DNA of 64,000 nucleotides, taken from contig NZ_JACHXW010000003.1 in the NCBI RefSeq assembly GCF_014192395.1, forward strand, positions 415,001-479,000, given 5' to 3'. Made by a program: the position numbers and the translations under genes. The DNA is from Paenibacillus endophyticus. GTDB lineage: Bacteria > Bacillota > Bacilli > Paenibacillales > Paenibacillaceae. The notes beneath the pieces were generated by a model, which ran no database searches, was not told the DNA's origin, and saw nothing but the letters and a program-made list of their open reading frames with translations. Shown in pieces: positions 50,243 to 59,225 of this stretch. Every line of letters begins with the position of its first letter. Positions within the stretch are counted from its first letter, which is position 1.

Positions 50243-50959
50243 TTATAACAGCTTCATGATTCCCATCATGATCAATAATATGCCAGGAAGCAAAGATAAT
50301 GTTTGCATGCCTCTCCAGGCCGAGAAGCGAAAGCCGAAACGCATTCCGCCTATTAAGAAGATGGCACTTGCAGCCGCGATCGTCAAAGCCGTCAGCAAGG
50401 AAGGCAAGCCGATCAATGCTGCGCCAAGTCCAGCACCGAATGCATCGAGTGACAATGCCACGCCAAGCATGACCGCTTCCGATGCGGAGATCGTTCCTGA
50501 TTTGTCGACATCGGCAGCTTGCGGCGTTTTTAGAATCTGAATGACTAGACCCAGCCGTTTCAGCTCAACCATGACAACGAGTGCAGCACTCGCAATCTCG
50601 CCAGCATGGGCATGTGGACTGCCTTCAGCCGCAGCGGCACTCTCAATCCGCGAAGCAACTGTAGAATCGCCTGACTCGTCAGCATGCTTTCCTTTTCTAA
50701 GCTGCAGCAGCGCCCAGCCACCGATGAGAATAAGCACACAAGCACCGATGAGCCGCGCTGCGAATTCAGACAGAAAGCTGGTTAGCAAGCCGCCGACTTG
50801 CATGGATAAATAAATAATTAAACCCGAGCAGCAAGCAATGATAAGTACCGACAGCATAGGGATGCGAATTCTCCGCAAGCCGTACGTAACGCCAACACCA
50901 AATCCATCCAAGCTAACAGCAAAAGCAAGCACTAACAGTGAAGCAACATGCGCGAACAA
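50243..50959 (-). CDS. ytaF: Sporulation membrane protein YtaF
   Basis: A 238-residue membrane protein of the MntP/YtaF (DUF204-like) type. It has two halves, each with three hydrophobic helices. The first opens LLVLAFAVSLDGFGVGVTYGLR and the second repeats the signature as VMLGVALSLDAFGAGLG. The A-V-S-L-D and A-L-S-L-D motifs are diagnostic. The TTG at 50959 is chosen because GGGAGG lies 9 bases upstream and family members start close to this helix. Its role in sporulation is known only broadly. It lies between mutM and coaE, as in other Bacillales. Confidence 0.9.
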   Translation of the reverse strand: MFAHVASLLVLAFAVSLDGFGVGVTYGLRRIRIPMLSVLIIACCSGLIIYLSMQVGGLLTSFLSEFAARLIGACVLILIGGWALLQLRKGKHADESGDSTVASRIESAAAAEGSPHAHAGEIASAALVVMVELKRLGLVIQILKTPQAADVDKSGTISASEAVMLGVALSLDAFGAGLGAALIGLPSLLTALTIAAASAIFLIGGMRFGFRFSAWRGMQTLSLLPGILLIMMGIMKLL

Positions 50960-51087
50960 TCGTAAAGTCCCTCCCCGCACGGCGAATATCCGGCTCACTC
51001 AGAAGCTCCGAGTAGTCATTCGCCTATTGTTCGTAACACGTTTATCATATGCGGGGAGTATTTGTCTGTGCATGTCGATCCAAAATG

Positions 51088-51942
51088 CTACTTTGCCTTG
51101 AGCTGTCCTGCTTCCTCCAATGTCTGGCATTTACTGCAAATATGCGTGCCTCTTCCGCCTACGACAAATTTATAAATAGGTCTCGAACAGTTCGGGCATG
51201 GCTCATCCTTCTTGCCGTAGACGAGCAGTTGATGCTGGAACATCCCCATCTCGCCTTGCCCATTCACGTAAGACTTGATTGATGAACCGCCCGCTTCTAC
51301 CGCATGCGCAAGCGTCGACCGTATTGCCTTGTACAAACGTTTCCACTCTGCCGGCTTCAATGAACTAGGCGAACGTTCGGGATGGATGCGAGCCAGAAAC
51401 AACGCTTCATCCACATAAATGTTGCCAAGTCCGACAATATGCTCTTGATTAAGCAGCAGCGGCTTTATTTTCGTAGCCCGCTTCTCCAGCTTGCTTCGCA
51501 GCAATTCAACAGTAAAGTCAGGCTCAAGCGGCTCTATGCCCAGCTTGTTCAGCGGCGGCAGCTCCAGATCCTGCCCTGCTGTGAACAGATGCATTGTGCC
51601 GAATTGGCGCACATCCTTGTAGCGGAGATCTGTGCCGTCCTCGAAATGGAATATCACATGCGTATGCAGCTCGACCGGCTCGTCCGAAGGGAATACGCCG
51701 TAGCGGCCTTCCATGCGCAAATGCGAGACCAGAACGAGTCCGTCCAATATGATCCGCAGAAATTTGCCGCGACGCTCAACGGTCTGAATCGTATGTCCAG
51801 CCAAAGCATCTGCGAACTGTTCAGTCTCTGCAGGGCGCTGTATAATACGCGGGAGTTTAACCGTAACGGACTGGATTCGTTTTCCCGCGACAAGTTCGAT
51901 CAATGTTCTTCTTACGGTTTCTACCTCTGGCAATTCAGGCAT
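51088..51942 (-). CDS. mutM: Formamidopyrimidine-DNA glycosylase
   Basis: A 284-residue base-excision repair enzyme that removes 8-oxoguanine and ring-opened purines. The N-terminal Pro2-Glu3 catalytic pair is in MPELPEVETVRRTL. The helix-two-turn-helix region contains NIYVDEALFLARIHP, and the C-terminal zinc finger is CPNC...CSKC. The length is typical. It is 49 bases downstream of polA and forms a repair operon with it. Confidence 0.98.
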   Translation of the reverse strand: MPELPEVETVRRTLIELVAGKRIQSVTVKLPRIIQRPAETEQFADALAGHTIQTVERRGKFLRIILDGLVLVSHLRMEGRYGVFPSDEPVELHTHVIFHFEDGTDLRYKDVRQFGTMHLFTAGQDLELPPLNKLGIEPLEPDFTVELLRSKLEKRATKIKPLLLNQEHIVGLGNIYVDEALFLARIHPERSPSSLKPAEWKRLYKAIRSTLAHAVEAGGSSIKSYVNGQGEMGMFQHQLLVYGKKDEPCPNCSRPIYKFVVGGRGTHICSKCQTLEEAGQLKAK

Positions 51943-51991
51943 ATTCTCCTCACCTCAACAACCATTATACCCGAAACAGCGCGCCAGCGGG

Positions 51992-54670
51992 TTACTTTGC
52001 TTCATACCAATTGTCACCGAAGCTCATATCGGCCTTAAGCGGAACGTCCAGCTTAAGCGCGCCTGCCATGACTTCCGGCACCAGCGTCTTCATCAGCTCC
52101 AGCTCATCCTGCGGCACCTCGAATACGAGCTCATCGTGTACCTGCAGCAGCATGCGGCTCTTCAGCTTGCGCTCGCGCAGCGTCGCGTCCATATGCACCA
52201 TCGCCAGCTTGATAATATCGGCTGCCGTACCTTGAATAGGCGTATTCATCGCCGTGCGCTCCGCAAAGGAACGCAGGTTGAAATTGGAAGCATTAATGTC
52301 ATTCAGATAACGCCTGCGCTCCAGAAGTGTCGCCACATAGCCGTCACGCTTAGCTTGCTGCACGATATCAAGCATATACTGGCGAACGCCTTTGAATACC
52401 TCCTTGTAATCCGAGATAAACTTTCCGGCCTCATTACGCGTGATGCCAAGATTCTGCGACAAACCGAAATCGCTGATGCCATATACGATACCGAAGTTAA
52501 CCGCCTTCGCTGAGCGGCGCATATTGGAATCGACCTCTTCGGCTGTAACTCCGAACACGTCCATCGCCGTCTTCGTATGAATATCCATATCATGTATGAA
52601 AGCTTCCTTCATGTTCTCGTCATCTGCAATATGCGCAAGCACGCGCAGCTCAATCTGCGAATAGTCGGCTGCGACAATGGACCAGCCAGGCTCAGACGGC
52701 ACGAATGCCTTGCGGATTTGGCGTCCTTCCTCCAAGCGGATCGGGATATTCTGCAGGTTCGGGAACTGACTGCTTAGACGGCCCGTTGCTGCAATCGTCT
52801 GGCGGTAATAGGTATGGATCTTGCCCGTTTCCTTGCGTACCTCCTTCAGCAGCCCTTCTACATAAGTGGACTGCAGCTTGGAGAGCTGGCGGTAATGCAG
52901 GATGAGCGGAATAATGTCATGATAAGGCGCGAGCTCCTCTAGTACCTCAGCATCCGTAGAATAACCTGTTTTCGTCTTTTTCTTGGCGGGCAGTCCCAGC
53001 TTCTCGAACAGGACCTCGCCAAGCTGCTTTGGTGAACCAATGTTGAATTCCATCCCGGCGAGCTTGTACACGTTGCTAATGATCGTCGTAAGCTGCCCCT
53101 CCAGGTTGCGGCCAAGCGCTTCCAGCTCCTCGGATTTCACCTTAATCCCCTGAAATTCCATACCTGCTAGGATACGGGACAATGGATGCTCCATGTCAAA
53201 ATAAAGCTTGCTCATCCCCGTATTGCTCAGCTCTTCGGTTAACAGCGGCACCAGCTTTCGAACCGCTTCCGCCTTCAGTGACAAGTGCCGATATAGCGTA
53301 TCCGCATCCGGTACTTTGAACTTCGCGCCCTTCCCGTATACCGCTTCATCCGGCGGCAGCAGGGACAGTCCTTGCTTCTCGTTGATGCCGCTCAGCGTCT
53401 GGCTTGCTTCGGTTGGATCAAGCAGGTATGCGGCGAGCTGAACGTCGAACGCTGAGCCTTCGAAGCCAATCCCGCTCCACTTGAGCGCAAGCTCAACCTT
53501 ATGCAGGTCAAAGCCGTATTTCGGCTTATCCGCTTGCTCAAGCCAGTCGCGCAGCTTAGCGGCAAAAGGCTGCTTAATTACCGAGTAAGGCATCGCGAAT
53601 ACGGCATCTTCTGCTGCAATCGCGAGACCGATCAGCTCGGCATGATGCGGGTTTTCGCCAATCGCTTCGATGTATAGGCCGTTTTTATCTGTTTTGCCGA
53701 GTATGTCCACGAGTCGGTCAAGCGCTTCCTTATGCTGCTCGGATTCGATCACGTGAATCGACAGATCAGCCGCTGCAGCCTGAGCTTCTTCTTCCATATC
53801 GCCTGCTTCCGCGCCAAGCTGCAGCCGTTCAATCAATGACTTGAATTCGAGCTTGCGGAACGCTTCAGCCAGCTTTGGCCCGTCATAACCCGCATAGCTG
53901 AGCTCGTCTATGCTTTTCTCGAACGGCACCTCGCGAAAGATCGTCGCCAGCTTCTTGCTCATCTCCGCATCGTCCTTATGCGTCTCGATGTTTTCCTTCA
54001 ACTTGCCCTTCAGCTTGTCCAGGTTGGCAAGGACGTTCTCGACTGTGCCGTGCTCGTGCAGCAGCTTCAGCGCCGTTTTTTCTCCAACGCCCGGAACGCC
54101 AGGGATATTATCGGAGACATCGCCCATCAGACCCTTCAGATCAATAATCTGCATCGGCACCAGTCCGTATTTTTCTTGGATTGCTTCTGGCGTGTACAGA
54201 TCAACCTCGCTGACACCCTTGCGTGTAACCGCAATCGTCACCTTTTCGGAAGCAAGCTGAAGCATATCCTTGTCCCCGGTTACGACGAATGTCTCGACGC
54301 CTTTGTCGTCAGCTGCCTTCGTAAGCGTGCCGATAATGTCATCCGCCTCATAACCAGCCAGTTCGTACTGCGAAATATTAAAAGCACCCAGCAGCTCTTT
54401 TAGCACGGGGAATTGCTCCGACAGCTCTGGCGGCGTCTTCTGCCTTCCGCCTTTGTATTCTGCGTAGCCTTCGTGGCGAAACGTAACCTTCCCGGCATCG
54501 AACGCAACCAGCACATGCGTCGGTTTTTCTTGCTCAAGCAGCTTGAGCAGCATCGTCGTAAATCCGAATATCGCGTTCGTATGGCTGCCGGACGAATTCG
54601 TCAGCGGCGGGATCGCGAAAAACGCGCGGTATATGATGCTGTTTCCATCAATGAGCATCCATTTTTCCAT
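51992..54670 (-). CDS. polA: DNA polymerase I
   Basis: An 892-residue polymerase. The N-terminal 5'-3' exonuclease domain (LIDGNSIIYRAFFAIPPL; VTGDKDMLQL; GVPGVGEKTA) covers about residues 1-290. The central 3'-5' exonuclease-like domain (about 300-470) has lost the D-x-E motif, as in Bacillus-type enzymes, so proofreading is probably absent. The polymerase domain has motif A VAADYSQIELRVLAH, motif B RRSAKAVNFGIVYG and motif C LQVHDELVFE. It works in Okazaki-fragment processing and repair. An extended -10 promoter lies just upstream, and mutM follows. Confidence 0.98.
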   Translation of the reverse strand: MEKWMLIDGNSIIYRAFFAIPPLTNSSGSHTNAIFGFTTMLLKLLEQEKPTHVLVAFDAGKVTFRHEGYAEYKGGRQKTPPELSEQFPVLKELLGAFNISQYELAGYEADDIIGTLTKAADDKGVETFVVTGDKDMLQLASEKVTIAVTRKGVSEVDLYTPEAIQEKYGLVPMQIIDLKGLMGDVSDNIPGVPGVGEKTALKLLHEHGTVENVLANLDKLKGKLKENIETHKDDAEMSKKLATIFREVPFEKSIDELSYAGYDGPKLAEAFRKLEFKSLIERLQLGAEAGDMEEEAQAAAADLSIHVIESEQHKEALDRLVDILGKTDKNGLYIEAIGENPHHAELIGLAIAAEDAVFAMPYSVIKQPFAAKLRDWLEQADKPKYGFDLHKVELALKWSGIGFEGSAFDVQLAAYLLDPTEASQTLSGINEKQGLSLLPPDEAVYGKGAKFKVPDADTLYRHLSLKAEAVRKLVPLLTEELSNTGMSKLYFDMEHPLSRILAGMEFQGIKVKSEELEALGRNLEGQLTTIISNVYKLAGMEFNIGSPKQLGEVLFEKLGLPAKKKTKTGYSTDAEVLEELAPYHDIIPLILHYRQLSKLQSTYVEGLLKEVRKETGKIHTYYRQTIAATGRLSSQFPNLQNIPIRLEEGRQIRKAFVPSEPGWSIVAADYSQIELRVLAHIADDENMKEAFIHDMDIHTKTAMDVFGVTAEEVDSNMRRSAKAVNFGIVYGISDFGLSQNLGITRNEAGKFISDYKEVFKGVRQYMLDIVQQAKRDGYVATLLERRRYLNDINASNFNLRSFAERTAMNTPIQGTAADIIKLAMVHMDATLRERKLKSRMLLQVHDELVFEVPQDELELMKTLVPEVMAGALKLDVPLKADMSFGDNWYEAK

Positions 54671-54708
54671 AAGGAATCACACCTTCTTTATGTAGCTTTC
54701 ATACGTTC

Positions 54709-54720
54709 CATTATAGCACA
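54709..54720 (-). promoter_or_regulatory. Extended -10 promoter of polA
   Basis: On the minus strand TGTGCTATAATGG contains a perfect TATAAT with an upstream TGn element, about 40 bases before the polA start. The -35 region overlaps the preceding terminator and is weak. Confidence 0.6.
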
Positions 54721-54723
54721 AAA

Positions 54724-54757
54724 CGGCTTTCCCCAAGCATCGCTGCCTAAGGAAAGC
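54724..54757 (-). terminator. Terminator of the EAL gene
   Basis: GGCTTTCC and GGAAAGCC form an 8-bp GC-rich stem with a loop of about 18 bases, followed on the minus strand by GTTTTG. Confidence 0.65.
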
Positions 54758-54770
54758 CTAACCTTCACGA

Positions 54771-55991
54771 TTATAGCTTATTCGTATCGAACGGTGCTGG
54801 CCGCCCTAGCAAATAGCCCTGCGCATATTGGACGCCCATTTCGCGAACCTTCGCCAGCTCCTCCTCCAGCTCGATTCCCTCGGCAATGACCGAAATGTCC
54901 ATTTTGAGCGCAAGCTGGATCAATGTATACAGGATATGCTCCTTCATCTCATCGAGATGGATATTCTGGACGATGGATCGGTCGACCTTTAAGTAATCAG
55001 GGCGCAGCTCTACAATTGACTGCAAGGAGGAATAACCCGCGCCTACGTCATCAATCGCGATTTGATAACCCTGGCTCCGGTAATGCTCCAGCGCTTTTTT
55101 GACCGTTCCGAAATCAGCAATCGAATTCCGCTCCGTTATTTCAAACACGACATGATGCGGCGAGAGCTTATGCTGCTCCAGCAAGCTTAACGTTTGACCC
55201 GGCGAAAAGCTGGGGTCCTCCATAATTTGCGCCATTACATTTATAAACAGCTTCTGATCCGGCGCCAGCGAGATGCAGCCGTCTATCGCCTTCTCTCTAG
55301 CTAGCCGGTCCAAGGTGTAGGTTAAGCCTTCCTTCTCCGCGAAGAGGAATAAATCCATCGGTCCCGCGAACCACGAGCGGTCCACGGTTCTGGTAAGCGA
55401 CTCATATCCGAATATTTTCCCTTGCTTCTGAAGCGATACAATCGGCTGATACACCGGATAAATCATCCGATCGCAAATGATCTGATCGATTGCGCGCCGT
55501 TTCATGCTGTGTTCCATCGCGTCCGCTGCTTGGCCGTGCAGGATCGCTTTTTTCATCACCTCATACCAGACCAATCCGTCAGCCGTATTCGACTCATTCG
55601 ACGCAACGGCGACACCGACATGAAGCCGAGCTTCCGTGCTGTCCGAGGCTATTTTGTCCAACCCTTCGACAAAACGCTGCTCCCACTCCGTCGTATGCTT
55701 ATGGGCAAGCTCCAAAAGCCAGCCCTCCAGCAGCTTGGCCTTACCTGTCGGCAATCGCATATGTATGAAAAGATCCTCCTTCACCCATTGAAGCCCTTCA
55801 TACAGCAGTGAACTGTTAAAAGCTTCCTCCGCCTCGCGCTCCGCAAATTCGCGCCACCGCTCCTGCAACGAGGCCATGCTGTCCTTCTGATCGTCGGAGG
55901 AAAGCTGCCATGACAAATAGATTATGCCAAGATGGCCGGTGCTTTCGTTGTCCGCTCCGTTTAGCCGCCATATGTCCCGTACTTGTCTCAA
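54771..55991 (-). CDS. EAL-domain cyclic-di-GMP phosphodiesterase
   Basis: A 406-residue cytoplasmic protein. The start is taken as a TTG overlapping the stop codon of the GGDEF gene (TTGA). The first 165 or so residues form a degenerate GGDEF-like domain (GHLGIIYLSWQL ... LHVGVAVAS ... WYEVMKKAILHGQ), similar in pattern to the N-terminus of the upstream GGDEF protein. The EAL domain (from about 178, YPVYQPIVSL) keeps the catalytic residues: the ExL motif as ESL, FINV, VFEITER, IDDVGAGYSSL, YLKVDRS and AEGIE. It should therefore hydrolyse c-di-GMP. The pair may set a local c-di-GMP level. No membrane segment was seen. Confidence 0.9.
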   Translation of the reverse strand: MRQVRDIWRLNGADNESTGHLGIIYLSWQLSSDDQKDSMASLQERWREFAEREAEEAFNSSLLYEGLQWVKEDLFIHMRLPTGKAKLLEGWLLELAHKHTTEWEQRFVEGLDKIASDSTEARLHVGVAVASNESNTADGLVWYEVMKKAILHGQAADAMEHSMKRRAIDQIICDRMIYPVYQPIVSLQKQGKIFGYESLTRTVDRSWFAGPMDLFLFAEKEGLTYTLDRLAREKAIDGCISLAPDQKLFINVMAQIMEDPSFSPGQTLSLLEQHKLSPHHVVFEITERNSIADFGTVKKALEHYRSQGYQIAIDDVGAGYSSLQSIVELRPDYLKVDRSIVQNIHLDEMKEHILYTLIQLALKMDISVIAEGIELEEELAKVREMGVQYAQGYLLGRPAPFDTNKL

Positions 55992-57526
55992 TTTCGGTTC
56001 CGTTCCTCTCCATGATGCATTCCTGAAATATGATCCATGACGCAGATGCTGCCCTTCAGCGCCTTCGCCTGCTTCTTCAGCATAGCTGCCCGTCTTGGAA
56101 TTTCCTCCGTCGCAAGTGGTACCCTGCCATCCCACATCATAAGTGACAAAGAGAGCGTCACACCCTCCTGTTCAACGGGGTTTCCGTGGCGGTCCTCTAC
56201 GCTCGTGACCTCAACGCCGCCATAGAATGCTTTTATACCTTGATCGAATCGTTTAATCAGCGCCTCGCACAAGCCTTCGGCTAGTGATGACTTGGTTACC
56301 GCAATGAAATCGTCCCCGCCGATATGACCGATAAAATCATCGCTTCCGCCGAGGAGATCAAGCTCCCTGCGCAATAACTCGCCCAAATAGCGTATTAAGT
56401 TATCGCCCATCCCGAAGCCAAAGCAATCGTTATACCATTTGAAATAATCCAGATCCGCATAAATGACTGCGAACGGCTCCTTTTCACCGATTCGCCTGCT
56501 CAGCTCCAGTTGAATTTCTTCATTGCCAGGCAGACCCGTAAGCGGATTAGCAGTGCGTGCCGCTTCCGTGCGGAGTGTCGTCATGCATTCCAGAATGGAA
56601 CGGATGGAGGCAGCTCCTGCCATTTGACCGTCCTTCGTAATGAGCACAACATCGTATAGCTGTGAGAATTCACGCGCCATCGCAAGCTGCGAAACATGCT
56701 CGACGGACAGCTGTTCATCCACGATAAGCGGCTGGTTATTCATGATTCGTTCCACCGGACGGTTCCAGTAAAGGGGGAGCCCAAATTGACCGGCAAGCAT
56801 CTGATGCAGCTTTTCCTTCATGAGTATGCCGATCGGCCTTCCTTGATCCACAATAACGGCGCCTTGCGCTTTCGCATTCGTATCGAATAAGTAAGCGACT
56901 TCGGACACTCTAGCCCTGGCAGGAAAAACGGGGAACGGGACGGCCAGCGTTCCGATCCGAACCGATCTCCCATGGTTTCCCGTCAAATCCTGCTGGATGA
57001 CCGTTTCACTAGCCACAGCTGATAATCCGTAACCAGCTTGGCTCAGAACGCCAGCCGCTCCCGCATCCTTCCTCTCCCTGCCAAGCGATACATTATAAGC
57101 GCTATGCTCCATCGCATCGAGCAGCATCCGGTATACAACCGCTTCCGAGGAGCGGCCTGTTGCAGGGGGGAATGCGGTAGACATGCCAATGTTCACCTCT
57201 ACTTCATGCTCTGCTCCATGCTCCTTCTCCGTATTGGACACGACTTTGCGAAGCTTCCCATACAGACGCTCGAGCGACTTTTCAATCACCTTGATAATCG
57301 GCTCGTCCTTCTGCTTGCGATCGATTAAAAAAAAGTAATCCCATTCCAGCCGCTGCCGCCAAAATAAAGCTTTCTCTTCGCTTTCCCACATCTGCAAAGC
57401 GTTCTCCGCCGCCGCGTTACCCAGCCGAAATCGAACATAAATGACTCCTATGCCGCCTTCATGCCAGCGCTCTTTAATGCTGCGGAGCATATCCCGATTG
57501 AATAACCCAACCCCGACTCCATTCAT
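55988..57526 (-). CDS. GGDEF-domain protein with CBS pair (diguanylate cyclase candidate)
   Basis: A 512-residue cytoplasmic protein; GAGGGG precedes the ATG. Residues 1-165 form a degenerate GGDEF-like sensor domain (EVEVNIGMSTAFP; YRMLLDAMEHSAYN). Residues about 194-312 form a CBS-domain pair (GAVIVDQGRPIGILMKEKLHQML; QPLIVDEQLSVEHV). Residues about 330-490 are a GGDEF domain with LTGLPGN, YADLDYFKWYND and the active-site loop IGGDDF near residue 404. GGDDF differs from the canonical GGDEF at the fourth position, and no RxxD inhibitory site was seen. Activity is thus plausible but not certain. It is translationally coupled to the EAL gene. Confidence 0.9.
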   Translation of the reverse strand: MNGVGVGLFNRDMLRSIKERWHEGGIGVIYVRFRLGNAAAENALQMWESEEKALFWRQRLEWDYFFLIDRKQKDEPIIKVIEKSLERLYGKLRKVVSNTEKEHGAEHEVEVNIGMSTAFPPATGRSSEAVVYRMLLDAMEHSAYNVSLGRERKDAGAAGVLSQAGYGLSAVASETVIQQDLTGNHGRSVRIGTLAVPFPVFPARARVSEVAYLFDTNAKAQGAVIVDQGRPIGILMKEKLHQMLAGQFGLPLYWNRPVERIMNNQPLIVDEQLSVEHVSQLAMAREFSQLYDVVLITKDGQMAGAASIRSILECMTTLRTEAARTANPLTGLPGNEEIQLELSRRIGEKEPFAVIYADLDYFKWYNDCFGFGMGDNLIRYLGELLRRELDLLGGSDDFIGHIGGDDFIAVTKSSLAEGLCEALIKRFDQGIKAFYGGVEVTSVEDRHGNPVEQEGVTLSLSLMMWDGRVPLATEEIPRRAAMLKKQAKALKGSICVMDHISGMHHGEERNRN

Positions 57527-57663
57527 GCCATTCCCCTCGATCGAATTTCGTCTATTTCAGTTCCTTTGACACTTACTTTACCAGCCGATTGTGAATAGAG
57601 ATGCATAGATATGTTAATTTTCGGTAAAATTCGACACGAAGTAGTTCGTATGACCTGAAAATA

Positions 57664-57703
57664 TAAAAACCGTCCAAGCATATTTGCTTTGACGGTTTTA
57701 TAG
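57664..57703 (-). terminator. Terminator of the phoU/pst operon
   Basis: AAAACCGTCAAAGCA pairs with TGCTTGGACGGTTTTT on the minus strand, ending in a T-run, 15-50 bases after the phoU stop codon. Confidence 0.85.
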
Positions 57704-57716
57704 AAGAACATTTGTG

Positions 57717-58379
57717 CTACACGTTCAAATCCGGTCTATTGCCCGTAACGAGGTATACGACGCTCTCGCCGATGTTCGTAGCATGGTCGCCGAACCGCTC
57801 CAAATAGCGGCCAACGAAGCTCAGCAGCGACGATTGCGTAATATTACGAGGATTCTCCATCATAAGAGAATACAGTTCGCGTGTAATTTGACCGTAAAGG
57901 GCATCGACTTGATCGTCGTCCTTCGCCATTTTGTATGCCAAATCTACGTTCTCTTGAATAAAGGACTGAATGGACTCATAAGTCATAAGCTGAACGATTT
58001 CCGCCATGCGGGGCAAATCAATCAATGGCTTAATGAGCTCCTGGCCTTCCAGGCGGAGAACAACCTTGGCGATATCCACAGACAGGTCACCCATCCGCTC
58101 CAGGTCGCTTGCAATCTTGAACGCGGACAAAATGCGGCGCAGGTCCTTGGCAACCGGCTGCTGCGTAGCGATAAGCTTCGAGCCGATTTCTGTAATCTTC
58201 TCTTCCATTTGGTTCAGCGACGGATCCTTCGCAATGACCTGCTTGGCACGGGAAACATCAACCGACTTCAGCGCTTCCATTGACTCAACGAGCGCCTTTT
58301 CCACGAATGTACCCATGTCGATCAACAGGTTATGAAGATGCTCCAATCCCTGGTCAAACTCTTTGCGTGTGGTCATCAC
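57717..58379 (-). CDS. phoU: Phosphate-signalling regulator PhoU
   Basis: A 220-residue all-helical protein built of two three-helix repeats with the family motifs FDQGLEHLHNLLIDMG, EEKITEIGSKLIATQQPVAKDLR, ERMGDLSVDIAKV and ERFGDHATNIGES (the E/D-x3-D metal motifs). It restrains phosphate uptake and signals phosphate sufficiency to PhoR. AGGAGG precedes the GTG start by 9 bases; an ATG follows one codon later. It is the last gene of the pst operon. Confidence 0.96.
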   Translation of the reverse strand: MMTTRKEFDQGLEHLHNLLIDMGTFVEKALVESMEALKSVDVSRAKQVIAKDPSLNQMEEKITEIGSKLIATQQPVAKDLRRILSAFKIASDLERMGDLSVDIAKVVLRLEGQELIKPLIDLPRMAEIVQLMTYESIQSFIQENVDLAYKMAKDDDQVDALYGQITRELYSLMMENPRNITQSSLLSFVGRYLERFGDHATNIGESVVYLVTGNRPDLNV

Positions 58380-58427
58380 AACGGCATTCCTCCTACAAAT
58401 TAAGTTGCATTTATGGCTAACTCCGGC

Positions 58428-59183
58428 TTAGCCGAAGCGACCGCTGATATAATCTTCCGTGCGCTGGTCCGTCGGGTTGGAGAACAGCTTCTCCGTATCC
58501 GAGTATTCAATAACTTCCCCGTTAAGGAAGAACACGGTTTGGTTCGATACGCGGGCTGCCTGATGCATGTTGTGAGTAACCATCACGATCGTATATTTAT
58601 CCTTCAGCTCTTGGGCAAGCTCCTCAATCTTGAGCGTGGAGATCGGGTCCAGCGCAGAGGTTGCCTCATCCATGAGCAGAATGTTCGGATTGACGGCTAG
58701 AGCGCGGGCGATACAGAGACGCTGCTGTTGACCGCCGGAAAGGCCGAAGGCCGAACGCTTCAAATGATCCTTGACCTCTTCCCAAAGCACAGCTGATTTC
58801 AAGCTGGTTTCCACGATTTCATCCAGCTCGCGCTTGCTTGTGATGCCGTGCAGGCGCGGCCCGTATGCCACGTTGTCGTAGATTGATTTCGGGAAAGGAT
58901 TCGGCTGTTGGAACACCATTCCGACTTTTTTGCGAAGCGTTTCAACGTCTACCTCATTCGAATAAATCTCGGTCCCGCCGATCGCTATCCCGCCTTCGAT
59001 GCGCGTGCCCGGAATCATGTCGTTCATCCGGTTGAGCGTACGAAGCAGCGTCGATTTACCGCAGCCGGATGGTCCGATGAAAGCCGTAATGGCTTTCTCG
59101 GGAATCGTAAGCGATACATCCTTCAAAGCGTGGAAAGCGCCGTAAAATAAATTCAGCTTGTTAATGTTAATAAGTGCTTCCAT
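58428..59183 (-). CDS. pstB: Phosphate ABC transporter ATP-binding protein
   Basis: A 251-residue ATPase with Walker [10 protein letters not shown], the Q-loop [11 protein letters not shown], signature LSGGQQQR, Walker [14 protein letters not shown] and switch His VTHNMHQA. The NPFP after the Q-loop and the YGPRLHG segment are specific to PstB. It energises high-affinity phosphate import with PstA and PstC. Confidence 0.98.
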   Translation of the reverse strand: MEALININKLNLFYGAFHALKDVSLTIPEKAITAFIGPSGCGKSTLLRTLNRMNDMIPGTRIEGGIAIGGTEIYSNEVDVETLRKKVGMVFQQPNPFPKSIYDNVAYGPRLHGITSKRELDEIVETSLKSAVLWEEVKDHLKRSAFGLSGGQQQRLCIARALAVNPNILLMDEATSALDPISTLKIEELAQELKDKYTIVMVTHNMHQAARVSNQTVFFLNGEVIEYSDTEKLFSNPTDQRTEDYISGRFG

Positions 59184-59225
59184 GTCGTTTTCCTCCTAAA
59201 ATGGTGTGCTTGTGCCGGCAGCGCC

